64,000 nucleotides of DNA from Aquarana catesbeiana (taxonomy: Eukaryota; Chordata; Amphibia; Anura; Ranidae), in NCBI RefSeq assembly GCF_042186555.1, contig NC_133327.1, positions 49,134,939-49,198,938 of the forward strand, in the 5' to 3' direction. Positions 32,561-43,707 of the stretch are shown piece by piece (position 1 is the first letter of the stretch; the number at the start of each line of letters is the position of its first letter). The notes beneath the pieces are model-generated. The model saw only the letters and a list, made by a program, of their open reading frames with translations. It made no database searches and was not told the DNA's origin. The position numbers and the translations under genes were made by a program.

Positions 32561-32663
32561 CGTTACCGCCATGACTTCAAAGCAAGTTCTTTGCATTGCA
32601 CATGTACTGTGTGTGTTATTGCTGCTGCACCACGCTGCACCCCACCTACACACTCCGGTGTCA

Positions 32664-33582
32664 CACATCAAAAACCCATTGGCACCTCTGCCTATAATCA
32701 AAGTGATTGAGTGCATTGCAATGGATCTGATGGCTCTCGATTATGTGACTAGGTATCCCAAAGGCTGTTTCTCTAAGAGGTACTTCTTCTAAGACTATTG
32801 CATGGGTAGTTCTATATGTACCCATGGCCATGCAAACCAGGAAGAAAACAGTGTTCTCCACTCCTCAGGGTCAGTTCTAGTACCAGAGAATGCCATTTGG
32901 GTTATATTCTACCCCTGTCGCATTTCATAGGGAATGTTAAAAAGAATACACCCTCATCAAAAATTCACCTAAGTCTGGCTGCTTGACATTTTTATTTTCA
33001 GCACAGATTTGGAGTCCCATCTTCTCCAGTTCTTGGGGACATAGTTGACTAATATTGTGGTTTGTCCTCAATTTTACCCACAATAGCCATGCCTCTGACC
33101 AACTTGACAAAGGGCAGGAAATCAGAGATGATTCAGTGGAACAGTAATGCAGAGGAAGCCTTCCTAAAACCGAAGACTGCATTATGCCAACATTCAGTGT
33201 TGGTTGTCCTGTTTTTTTTCTGATAATATATTGTACAGGCAGATGCCTTGAGTGAGGGTTTGGGAGCAGTCTTGTCTCAAAAAGTCAATGGAGAAGAACA
33301 CCCCTTTATTTTTTCAGCAGAAAGCTGACAGCCACTGAGAGCAACTATGCAGTGGTGGAACAAGAGTGTCTAAACATAAAATGGAATTTGGACTCTATGT
33401 GGTGCTTTCTCATGGGCAGGGGATTCTGCTCAGTGTCTGATCATGCTCACTGACCTGGATGACAAAGCAAGCATGCTAGTGCAAGAGTTATCTAGTGGTT
33501 CCTGTCTCTACAGGAATACAGCTTTGTGGTTAAGCAAAGACCTAGGAGACAATATCAAAATGCTGATTCTCTATCAATTGTA
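32664..33582 (+). pseudogene. Decayed gypsy-type pol polyprotein, rearranged
   Basis: Three remnants of an LTR-retrotransposon pol gene lie in a row. At 32664-32790 an integrase-type patch ends in DYVTRYPKG. At 32853-33180 are reverse-transcriptase parts, with MPFGL near 32890 and PLTNLTKG near 33090. At 33237-33582 an RNase H domain starts with GLGAVLSQK, includes SRKLTA-like and YAVVEQECL motifs, and ends near 'QNADSLS'. Several frameshifts and stops separate them. In intact gypsy elements integrase follows RNase H, so the order here implies rearrangement or two overlapping copies. No active product is possible. Confidence 0.65.
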
Positions 33583-33685
33583 AGGTGTTACATGCTGTCT
33601 CCACCACATCTGTGTTGAGGCAAAGGGGGCATATGTACAGGATTTCTGTAAAAATGAAAAGAAACTCGCGCTTGTGCAACAAGTG

Positions 33686-33815
33686 AGGAATGGCAGCCCA
33701 TTATACTGGGACTTGTGCCCTCTGTGGGGGACTGAGGTATGGCAGCCTGCTATGCTGGAATTAGTAGACTGTGGGGAACTGAGGAATGGCAGCATAATGG
33801 GGAACTCTGTGGATT
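33686..33815. repeat. Short tandem repeat of about 45-50 bp, 2.5 copies
   Basis: 'gaggaatggcagcc' and 'gaggtatggcagcctgctat' recur with 'gtgggggact' or 'gtggggaact' between them. Three starts are visible at about 33687, 33732 and 33781. Confidence 0.65.
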
Positions 33816-34128
33816 TAATATGTTAAAGGAAACTCTGGGATTCCTGATGTAAGGATGATCTCTTTCTTACATTATTATTTCTGTATGGATTAAATCTTTT
33901 TGGTGAAAGTGTAATTTTTATACAACGTTTTATATGTACAAAATATCATTGTTTAGTATTTATCTTTTTTACAGGTATAGCGGCATGGGATCACAAAATG
34001 TAGAATGGGTTTGTGATGGGTTACTATTCCCCCTGTGAATAAAATACACTATATTACCAAAAATATTGGGACACCTGCCTTCACACACACATGAACTTTA
34101 ATGGTATCCTAGTCTTAGTCCGTAGGGT

Positions 34129-34386
34129 TCAATATTGAGTTGGCCCACCCTTTGCAGCTGTAACAGCTTCAACTCTTCTGGGAAGGCTGTCCACAAGGTT
34201 TAGGAGTGTGTCTATGGGAATGTTTGACCAGTCTCCCAGAAGCGCATTTGTGAAATCAGGTATTGATGTCAGATGAGAAGGCTTTGTTAGCAGTCTCCAC
34301 TCTAATTCATCCCAAAGGTTTTCTATTGGGTTGAGGTCAGGACTCTTTGCAGGCCAGTCAGGTTCCTCCACCCCAAACTCACTCAT
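34129..34386 (-). pseudogene. Tc1 transposase C-terminal fragment (inverted arm)
   Basis: This arm encodes the last 85 residues of a Tc1-type DDE transposase, including [14 protein letters not shown] with the third catalytic residue (about 34315-34355) and ending in GGPTQY. The frame is open to its natural stop. The N-terminal DNA-binding and first two catalytic segments are absent. It is better preserved than the plus arm, where the corresponding Asp-Leu-Asn-Pro patch is damaged. Confidence 0.88.
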
Positions 34387-34439
34387 CCATGTCTTTATGG
34401 ACCTTGCTTTATGCCCTGGTCCAAATCATTTAGTGGGGG

Positions 34440-34902
34440 GGGGGGGATTATGGTGTGGGGTTGTTTTTCAGGGGTTGGGCTTTGTCCCTTAGCTCCAGTG
34501 AAGGGAACTCTTAAGGCATCAGCATACCAAGACATTTTGTACAATTTCATGCCCCCAGCTTTGTGGGAATAGCTTGGGGCTGGCCCTTTCCTGTTCCAAC
34601 ATGACTGCGCACCAGTGTACAAACAAGGTCCATAAAGACATGGATGAGCGAGTTTGGGGTGGAGGAAGTTGACTGGCCTGTATAGAGTCTTGGCCTTAAC
34701 CCTGATAGAACACCTTTGGGATGAATTAGAGCGGAGACTGCAAGCCAGACCTTCTTGTACAACATCACTGCCTGGCCTCACAAATGCACTTCTGAAAGAA
34801 TGGTCAAACATTCGCATAGACACACTCCTAAATCTTGTGGAAAGCCTTCCCAGCAGAGTTGAAGCTGTTATAGCTGCAGAGGGTGGGTCAATTTATTATT
34901 GA
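34440..34902 (+). pseudogene. Tc1 transposase C-terminal half (plus arm)
   Basis: Starts after a G10 run with the core segment 'IMVWGCF' (34449) and continues through FLFQHDCAPVYK (about 34585-34625), with the second catalytic Asp, to IEHLWDELERRL (about 34710) and GGSIYY. It is broken by a stop at about 34570 and frameshifts near 34630 and 34690. It is the direct arm of the palindromic element. Confidence 0.82.
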
Positions 34903-34986
34903 GTTCTATGGACTAAAATTGGCATGCCATTAAAGTTCATGTGCGTGTAAAGGCAGGTGTCCCAATACTTTTAGTAATGTAGTGTA

Positions 34987-35613
34987 TATGATGGTCTTTT
35001 TTCCATCAGCTCGTCTTTTTTCTTCCTACCCAAGACCAGACTTTTCAACCTGCCTTTTTCCCCATCCGGTGCTGTGGCATTTGTGATCTTTGTGAGGATT
35101 GATGGGAGACAGGGTGTATATAGATAGGAGTATCCAGCTTAAATCCCTCCCAGAAGTGCCCAACTGAGCTTTCTGACCCAAAATTGTCACATCAGCGGGT
35201 GTTAGGAACGGTTTCTTTGGCAGAAGATAAGAAGAGAAGGGCACCAATGCACCGTAGTACTCTTCTTAAGGGATCGCTCTCCTTTTGGGGCATCATCTAA
35301 AAGTAAGATTTACCACCACCTTTATGTAAGTATATAAGGGGGTTTACTTGGCAAAAGAATGAAAGGGGCTTATTTCTGAAGGGACCATTTTCCCATTATT
35401 TAGCCCCAGTGTTATTCCACCCTAAATACTTATCTCTGTTTCTGCAATGTCTTCTCAGTTGTGGCATCATGCTATGTAAACAAGGGTCAGTTTAATTAAT
35501 CTTATTTTATTATAATATTTATGGCAGTTCTTGGTAAATCTGATGAGGTCTGTTATATATATATAACATATATAATATTGCCTTCAGCACTGATTTGGTA
35601 TATTGTGTTACTG
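34987..35613. other. Non-coding, no recognised element
   Basis: T-rich start followed by mixed DNA. Frames of 73 codons on the minus strand (35026-35247) and 70 on the plus strand have no domain. No gene. Confidence 0.3.
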
Positions 35614-35622
35614 TTGTGTCAT

Positions 35623-35951
35623 CAGGGGTTTTTTACGAAAGGAAAATCCACTTTGCACTACAAGTGCAAACTACAAGTGCAAAGTGCACTTGAAATTGCA
35701 CTGAAAGTGCACTTGGAAGTGCAGTCGCTGTAAATCTGAGGGGGACATGCAAGGAAAATAAAAAACAACATTTTAGCTTGCACATGATTGGATGATAAAA
35801 TCAGCAGAGCTTCTCCTCATTTCAGATCTACCCCTCAGATTTACAGTGACTGCACTTCCAAGTGTACTTTCAGTGCAATTTCAAGTGCATTTTTCTCTTG
35901 TAGTTTGCACTTGTAGTGCAAAGTGGATTTGACTTTCGTAAATAACCCCCA
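35623..35951. mobile_element. Palindromic MITE, 'GGGGGTTATTTACGAAAGG' family, copy 2
   Basis: Same body as 7190-7494, with 'aaatccactttgcactacaa' arms and a central 'gcttgcacatgattggatga'. A 9-bp direct repeat TTGTGTCAT flanks it (35614-35622 and 35952-35960), probably an 8-bp duplication plus one matching base. That would fit a hAT-mobilised MITE. The left tip is mutated ('caggggtttttt'). Confidence 0.82.
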
Positions 35952-36011
35952 TTGTGTCATTTGTATTCATATAATATTTTTGTGCTTTTTTAATAAGATG
36001 CTTGTTGTCAA

Positions 36012-38277
36012 TAGGGATGGGCTGAACACCCCCCTGTTTGGTTCGCAGCAGAACATGTGAACAGGCAAAAAACTTGTTTGAACACGCGAACACCATTTAA
36101 AGTCTATGGGACACGAACGTGAAAAATCAAAAGTGCTGATTTTAAGGGTTAATATGCAAGTTATTGTCATAAAAAGTGTTTTGGGCCCTGGGTCCTGCCC
36201 CAGGGGACATGTATCAATACAAAAAAAAGTTTTAAAAACAGGAGCAGTGATTTTAATAATGCTTAAAGTGAAACAATAAAAGTGAAATATTCCTTTAAAT
36301 TTCGTACTTGGGGGGTGTCTATAGTATAGCTGTAAAGTGGCGCATGTTTCCCGTGTTTACAACAGTCCGAGAGCAAAATGACATTTCTAAAGGAAAAAAA
36401 AGTAATTTAAAAGTACTAGCAGTAGCGCCGGCAGCTGTAATGAATTGTCGGGTCTCTGCAATACTCATAAAAGTCATTGAAAAAAACGGCCTGGGGTTCC
36501 CCCACAGTGCATTACCAGGCCCTTTGGGTCGGGTATGAACATTAAGGGGAACCCCGCGCCAAAATTAAAAAAAAATAAATGGCGTGGGGGTCCCCCTCAA
36601 AATCCAGACCAGACCCTTCAGGTCTGGTCTGGATTTTAAGGGGAACCCCGCGCCAAAATTTGAAAACAAAATGGCATGGGGGTCCCCCTAAAAATCCATA
36701 CCAGACCCTTATTCGAGCACGCAACCTGGCAGGCCGCAGGAAAAGAAGGAGGGATGAGAGAGCGCCCCCCCCCCCTGAACCGTACCAGACCACATGCCCT
36801 CAACATGGGGAGGATGTTCCCATGTTTATGGAGACAAGGGCCTCATCCCCACAACCCTTGCCTGGTGGTTGTGGGGGTCTGCGGGTGGTGGGCTTATTGG
36901 AATCTGGAAGCCCCCTTTAACAAGGGGACCCCCAGATCCCGGCCCCCCCTGTGTGAAATGGTAATGGGGTACAAATGTACCCCTACCATTTCACAAAAAA
37001 AGTGTCAAAAATGTTAAAAAAGACAAGAGACGGTTTTTGACAATTCCTTTATTAATGTCTTCTTCTTTCCCAGCTTCTTCTTCCATCTTCTTCTGGTCTT
37101 CATTCGGTTTTCTTCCTCCATCTTGTTCTTCCCCCACTTCTTCCTCTTCTTCCTCCGACCCTTTGTCCTTTCCCCGTGATGTCAGGGGGGGTCACCCGGT
37201 TACGCGGTGACCCCGCCCCCCTCTGACACCACAGGGAAAACCATAGGGAAGTCCCCGTGCATCAGAGGGGGCGGGGTCACCGGGTGGCCCCGCCCTAAGT
37301 TATATAAGAACTGTCAGAAAAACAGAAGCGTCACACAGTGGGAACCTCCCATGGATGTGGATCGTCCGAAGAACAAAGCGGGGAAGAAGAAGCCGGAAGA
37401 AGATGCGGACGAGAAGGATCGGCGGAAGAAGAGGAAGAAGCGAGGAAGAACAAGATGGAGGGAGAAAACTGAATGAAGACCAGAAGAAGATGGAAGAAGA
37501 AGCAGGAAAAGAAGAAGACATTAATAAAGGAATTGTCAAAAACCGTCTCTTGTTTTTTTAAACATTTTTGACACTTTTTTTGTGAAATGGTAGGGGTACA
37601 TTTGTACCCCGTTACCATTTCACACGGGGGGGGCGGGATCTGGGGTTCCTCTTGTTAGAGGGGGCTTCCAGATTCCGATAAACCCCCCACCTGCAGACCC
37701 CCACAACCACCGGGCAAGGGTTATGGGGATAAGGCCCTTGTCCCCATCAACATGGGGACATCCTCCCCATGTTGAGGGCATGTGGCCTGGTACAGTTCAG
37801 GAGGGGGGCGCTCTCTCATCCCCCCCTCTTTTCCTGCAGCCTGCCAGGTTGCGTGCTTGAATAAGGGTCTGGTATGGATTTTTAAGGGGACCCCCACGCA
37901 TTTTTTTTTTTTAATTTTGGTTAATATAGACACCCCTTAGATATGAAATTTAAAGGAATATTTCACTTTTATTGTTTCACTTTAAGCATTATTAAAATCA
38001 CTGCTCCCGAAAAAACGTCCACTTTTAAAACTTTTTTTTTGCATTGATACATGTCCCCTGGGGCAGGACCCAGGTCCCCAAACACTTTTTATGACGATAG
38101 CTTGCATATTAACCTTTAAAATGAGCACTTTTGATTTCTCCCATAGACTTTTTAAGGTTGTTCCGTGGCTTTCGAAATTGCAGCGAACACCCCAAATTGT
38201 TCGCTATTCAGCGAATGAGCGAACAGCCAATGTTCGAGTCGAACTCATGTTCGACCCGAACAGACAGCCCATCCCTA
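36012..38277. mobile_element. hAT foldback element, TAGGGATGRGC family, copy 2
   Basis: Left end 'tagggatgggctgaacac'; right end 'acagacagcccatcccta'. Perfect 8-bp duplication GTTGTCAA at 36004-36011 and 38278-38285. After about 100 bp of end-specific sequence the two arms become inverted copies of each other, meeting near 37235. Each arm includes 'ccagacccttcaggtctggt' words, 'acatgccctcaacatgggga' and a polypyrimidine/polypurine tract. Non-coding, 2266 bp. It shares the left 500 bases with the 9.8-kb element at 52938, its presumed transposase source. Confidence 0.93.
37040..37540. repeat. Mirror polypyrimidine / polypurine tracts at the foldback centre
   Basis: 37050-37175 is almost all T/C ('cttcttctttcccagcttct'). 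37360-37515 is the G/A-rich counterpart ('gaagaagaagcaggaaaaga'). Between them lies a GC-rich palindromic core with 'ggtcacccggt' and 'accgggtgg' words. The frames of 68-95 codons here are K/E/R- or S/F-rich products of low complexity. Confidence 0.8.
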
Positions 38278-38329
38278 GTTGTCAACCAACCTGCATACGC
38301 AATAAAGTATAAATAAAGGCACAACTTTT

Positions 38330-38660
38330 TTTTAGTTTTGGATAGAGTGGAGAGGTTTTAAAACACCTGGCAATTTTTTTGCTGTCTGTTTCCCCATTAG
38401 GGAGATTCACACTCTTCATTTGTCCTGTTTACCATTGTTATTGAAAATTAAAGTAAAAGAAAATCCCAAATTTTGGGTGGTCCCATAAAAGTAATAGAGG
38501 TGAAATCTTCGAATGGGGACACTAGTTCTGGTGACCTGGGGGTCCTCAAGAGATTCCCTTATTTGCAGGGATTTCCTCTCACTTCCTATTTTGGCTATGG
38601 GACAGGAAATGAAGGGACATCTCCCCATTGGGAAAAACAAATAAAAAATAAAATAATTTA
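38330..38660 (+). repeat. Interspersed repeat E, longest copy
   Basis: Begins 'agttttggatagagtggaga' and includes 'ttccccattagggagattca'. It ends with 'gggacaggaaatgaagggac' and 'ctccccattggg', an inverted echo of its beginning. The element may itself be a foldback of about 320 bp. Other copies: 8578, 17881 and 31475. Confidence 0.55.
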
Positions 38661-39445
38661 ATTGAGAGAATATCATAAAAACATAATTTGATGAGCATTT
38701 TAAATATATGTTAATTTGTGTTTACTGCATGTCTCCAAATGCCCCTTTATCCATCTTGTGAACATTTTTTTAAGTTTTTTTTACACAACAATTCTTTGGC
38801 TTCACTGCATAATTTTACTGCACTCCTTTTTTCATTGTCGGAAATGACAGGAGATTAAATTGTCTATGCATAATTGTGATATGCTTTCTGTATCTAGATA
38901 CAATGCATTACTGCAGAAACATGTATACTTTTGGTACTGTAAATAAGACTTTTTACCAAAAAAATATTGTTTGTTATACAAAATTGTTACAGATATTTAA
39001 TTTGTTTAAATATTTGTCAAAACAGAAAGCAATCAGATTCTTGCTATCTGTGAAGTAATGATCTGTGAAAACACTTTAAAACTATTGATTTACACACTGG
39101 TATACACTTGTCCAAATATCTGTTTTGTATATTTTATTATTCTGTTTAAATTTGCTGTCTAAATAAAATCAAAAAAATTATGCCAATCTGACTAAAATGA
39201 AAATACACTTTTCATAAATAATTTTAGTTCCAAATAATATTTTTTAACATTTCCTTTTTTTTCCAAAATTATAGGTATCCTTAAGAATTCCTGAAAATTC
39301 ACACATATAATAACTTCAGAATTTCGATTTTCAGTCTCAAGTATGATGCAGCAAAAGTGGAAATATAATTGGCATTATTTTATCAATATGGTTCCATATA
39401 TTTTTTTTTTTTTCATTTGCTGAGAAACAATATAATTTTAATCGG

Positions 39446-39496
<51 letters not shown>

Positions 39497-42064
39497 TATA
39501 CTATATTTGCCACCTGCATATACTATATAGTAGTATAAAAAAGTGACACTAGAAGCTGAATGTGGAAACAGTCAAAGCAGGAGGTTGTTGTTTTTTAGAG
39601 CAACACTAGAACAGCAAAGTACTGTCTGAAGCTTTTAAAGAAGTATAACATATTTAATGCAGAGTATAAAAGAGTAAGTTATGTTACATTTATCAAGACT
39701 CTCTGTATATAATTTTATTTTTATTTTTTTACGTTGACTTCAAGTCAGAAATGTATGTTGTTTGGAAAAGCTTTGTGATTGTTATCACCGCACCTCCAAG
39801 TCATGGTTTGGAGCACAATAAGTTCCCATTTTAACAGTCAAGAGACATCAAGATGTCCAGAAAATGCTCAGCTTGCAAGTTCGAAATGACAATAGAGATA
39901 ACAGAAAAAGAAGCACAAAATGGTTTCTTCACAAGTACATTATGGTCTCCAAAATTGATATACCAATATTTTTTAACATGTTATATTTAACATTTTCCTA
40001 ATTATATTTGCCACACAGAGATGTTTTCTCAACTCACCTCACAAACATTGGTTAGTAATACTTCTGTTTTTTGACAAAATGGTTGATTTAAAAAAAAAAA
40101 TACAAAGTAATATTTGGGAAAGCTTTGATGAACTAGTTTCTGATTTATCCCGTAATACGGCATGAGGCAGCCTTTTGTAATTTTTAGCAAGTAAAGGCAC
40201 GACATTAACTGACATAATAGAGAAACCCTTGAGAGGTACAGTCAGAAAACAGCTTTCTCCTATCATTGTCTATTAAAGTTTAGCTTCAAGCACGGATAAT
40301 TCGAACACAATATAACTATCTCTAATATAAGATCTTTTTCTTTTTTTTCTAAAGGAACATTTTTTTTAAAGTTTTTTTTTTTTTGACCGGTAGCCAGGAA
40401 ATCCAATCAGTACTAATTGAACCCAGTAACTGAAGGGTGATTGAAATCACTGTCAATATCAAATACGCACTAGGCCAACAGGTTGCTTTTGAAAAGTAAA
40501 TTCACCTTTTTTGCCCTGGACATAATTACAACAAGGGGGTGCTGAATTTTTGGCAATGATAATTTGGGACATTTTGCCCCCCCCTCCTTTGGTGACTTTA
40601 CTCAGCCGTACATTGTAAACATACTCTGTTCCATCACTTTAAAGTACTTTTAATAGTTCCCCCTATAAATTATGTTATTTTTATTAAGCTGCATAAATTG
40701 TAATTTAAGTATAAAAAAAAGCCTTGAAATTTTTATCAAAAGCATTCAAATGAGTCTCTCCCCAGGTCAGCTAATGAGTTATCATGAGCTGGCCTCTTTG
40801 CTGTAGTGCACCTCCTGCAGACTAAGACAGTTAACCATGTTTTTCATCAAAAGAATTGCTCATTAGCAGAGCTCTCAGAAAATGATTTGATTACAGTTTC
40901 ACTTGATAAAGTGAAATATTTTCAGCTCATTAGGATGATTATGATTCAAGGTCATCTTTTGAAGCTAGTCCTGTCAATATAAGATAAATGGGCCCTCATC
41001 TTTTTCCTTGCCTTACGTTTTGTCCTTTTTAAACTCTACTGTGTAAAAAGTTCCATAGCCATAATTAATTTTTTTTTCTTTCCTCCGCTACAAAGCTACG
41101 TAAAAAAAAAAAAGAACAAAAGATTTTGGCTACCAACAAGTCATTGAAGAACTATTAAGAGATGGAGGAGGCTATCTTGGAACATAGGAATCAGAAGAAA
41201 TCCTTGAAAAGTTTAATGTTTGAAATCCGGCTATTTTCTCCTTGACCTTTCTAAAGTTGGAACTTTGTGTGCACATTTGCATCTGCCTTTTCATACAAAA
41301 AAAGTGTAACTTTGTGTTACAGAACCCCAAGAAGTACTCTGTAGGCTTGTTCGTGGTTGGCAAAGGGCAGGCCTTGGCAGTTCACACCCATTGCCTACAT
41401 ATTAATTCCTGGATATAGTGCTACTAGTTCAAAGTATCACGTGCAGGCCTTTTCTAGTTTGAAAGGCTCACTGAAGTCTACTTTTAAATATTTATAATTG
41501 CCAATGCACATACTGAAACACATCTATGAAACCATAATAGAAACATATGTCTATGTCAAATTCAACTAAAAAAACAAAAATCTAAAAATCAGTTAACAGC
41601 AAAGAGTTGACCACATAGAAGGAAATTAGAAATATTGGTATAATATTTATGGGGAGGCTAAACATATTTTAGCCACCCCATAAACAAATATGGCTAAACA
41701 TATTTTAATAGAATGCCCTCAAGAAAACTCAGCTGCTTTTGTCATCCAAGATTTCATCCTGGTGTCATCCTGGTCAACAGAACAGAGTATCCTCACAAAC
41801 GTTACCTGAAATATATTTAGTTAGACAGTAAAAAGGTTTAGGCTATGTTTTTACATGCTGATATAGAGTTAAAGGGACATCATTGTTATTTTGTTTTGCT
41901 TAACTATTATTTATTAACCATTTTATGTAGAATCCTTATTTTATAAATTAACATTCATTAAAGCCTGCAGCTATGAAATTCAATTTGGAGAGCATTCTGT
42001 ATTTTCTTAAAATAGTTCAGCTCTAACTAAAGAGTTCAGCTGTAGCTTGGCCTTTTGAGACTTT
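38661..42064. other. AT-rich low-copy DNA, possible conserved elements
   Basis: About 3.4 kb without transposon ends, except for a TA microsatellite. No coding frame above 81 codons and no domain. The part at 40730-41000 ('gctcattagcagagctctca', 'gctcattaggatgattatga') is unusually word-rich for neutral DNA and resembles vertebrate conserved non-coding sequence. The remainder shows nothing specific. Confidence 0.4.
39447..39493. repeat. (TA)n microsatellite
   Basis: About 23 uninterrupted TA units, followed by 'gtatatactata'. Confidence 0.97.
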
Positions 42065-42189
42065 GGGGTTGATTTACTAAAAGACTGTTCGCTCTGCACA
42101 GGGGAGTTACACTTTACATAGGAATTTTCCCCAGGGTTTAAGGTGGTTGTAAAGTAAACCCCATTCATGGAATTTGACCTAAGCACATG

Positions 42190-43707
42190 CAGTTTTTCAC
42201 AAAAGTGAGTACACCCCTCACATTTTGCTGTCTTCTCAAAATAACTCAGCACACAGCCATTAATGTCTAAACCGCTGGCAACAAAAGTGAGTACACCCCT
42301 AATTGAAAATGTCCAAATTGGGCCAAATTAGCCATTTTCCCTTCCTGGTGTCATGTGACTCGTTAGTGTTACAAGGTCTCAGGTGTGAATGGGTAGCAAA
42401 TGTGTTAAAGTTGGTTTTATCGCTCTCACTCTCTTACTGGTCAATGGAAGTTCAACACAGCACCTCATGGCAAAGAACTCTTTGATGATCTGAAAAAAGA
42501 ATTGTTGCTCTAAATAAAGAAAGTTTAAGCTATAAGAAGATTGCCAAGACTCTGAAACTGAGCTGCAGGATGGTGTCCAAGACCATACAGCGGTTTAACA
42601 GGGCAGGTTCCACTCAGAACAGGCCTCGCCATGGTCGACCAAAAAAGTTTAGCGCACGTGCTCAGCATCATATCCAGAGGTTGTCTTTGAGAAATAGACA
42701 TATGAGTGCTGCCAGCATTGATGCAGAGGTTGAAGAGGTGGGGGGTCAGCCTGTCAGTGCTCAGACCATACGCCGCAGACTGCATCAAATTGGTCTGCAT
42801 GGCTGTCATCCCAGAAGGAAGTCTCTTCTAAAGATGATGCACAAGAAAGCCTGCAAACAGTTTGCTGAAGACAAGCAGATTAAGGACATAAATACTGGAA
42901 CCATGTCCTATGGTCTAATGAGACCAAGATAAACTTATTTGGTTCATATGGTGTCAAGCGTGTGTGGCAGCAACCAGATGAGGAGTACAAACACAAGTGT
43001 CTGCCTACAGTCAAGCATGGTGATGGGAGCGTCATTGTCTGGGGCTGCGTGAGTGCTGCCAGCACAGTTCATTAAGGGAACCATGAATGCCAACATGTAC
43101 TGTGACATACTGAAGCAGAACATGATCTCCTCCCTTTGGAGACTGGGCTGCAGGGTAGTATTCCAACATGACATCGACCCCAAACACACCTCCAAGACGA
43201 CCACTGCCTTGCTAAAGAAGCTGAGGGTAAAGGTGATGGACTGGCCAAGCATGTCTCCAGACCTAAACCCTATTGAGCACCTGTGGGGCATCCTCAAATG
43301 GAAGGTGGAGGAGTACAAGGTCTCTAACTTCCACCAGCTCCGTGATGTTGTCATAGAGGGGTGAAAGAGGACTCCAGTGGCAACCTGTGAAGCTCTGGTG
43401 AACTCCATGCCCAAGAGGGTTAAGGTAGTGATGGAAAATAATGGTGCCACACAAAATATTGATACTTTGGGCCCAATTTGGACATTTTCACTTAGGGGTG
43501 TACTCACTTTTGTTGCCAGCGGTTTAGACATTAATGGGTATATATTAAGTTATTTTGAGGGGACAGAAAATTTACACTGTTATACAAGCTGTACACTCAC
43601 TACTTTACATTGTAGAAAAGTGTAATTTCTTCAGTGTAGCCACATGAAAAGATATAATAAAATATTTACAAAGATGTGAGAGGTGTACTCACTTTTGTGA
43701 GATACTG
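42190..43707 (+). mobile_element. Tc1-like transposon, copy 2
   Basis: Ends 'cagtttttcacaaaagtgag' and, in reverse complement, 'cagtatctcacaaaagtgag'. TA follows on the right (43708-43709), while the left flank is TG. The left subterminal part is shortened compared with copy 1, because 'cacattttgctgtcttctca' jumps over the 29925-30040 equivalent. 1518 bp, carrying a broken transposase. Confidence 0.92.
42470..43455 (+). pseudogene. Tc1 transposase pseudogene, copy 2
   Basis: Same transposase as copy 1 but more complete. In order: HTH region (about 42480-42600), QRFNRAGSTQNRPRHGRPKK linker (42590-42650), VSAQTIRRRLHQIG (about 42752-42793), then core pieces. The first catalytic box reads WSNE at 42911-42922 where relatives have WSDE, so the Asp is an Asn. 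The second box, FQHD, is present at about 43160. The third, [12 protein letters not shown], is at about 43255. Frameshifts occur near 42520, 42890 and 43070, and a stop at about 43362. Dead, but a useful complement to copy 1, which lacks the first two boxes. Confidence 0.9.

Larger units (their letters stand above)
34047..34984. mobile_element. Palindromic Tc1-like element made of two 3' ends
   Basis: TIRs 'cactatattaccaaaaatat' and, in reverse complement, 'cactacattactaaaagtat' are flanked by TA (34045-34046 and 34985-34986). Both sides encode the same C-terminal transposase segment in opposite orientation: minus at 34129-34386 and plus at 34654-34902. The element is therefore an inverted duplication of the 3' part joined near 34425, with the 5' half lost. 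At 938 bp it is shorter than a full Tc1 and non-autonomous. Confidence 0.9.

Noticed and set aside
37207..37476. Lys/Arg/Glu-rich 89-codon frame resembling a nuclear protein
   Set aside because: It is a product of the GAA/AAG-rich tract in a foldback element, with a matching T/C-rich arm nearby.
42944..43531. 195-codon minus-strand open frame
   Set aside because: It is the antisense shadow of the Tc1 transposase in copy 2; the plus strand has the recognised catalytic motifs.
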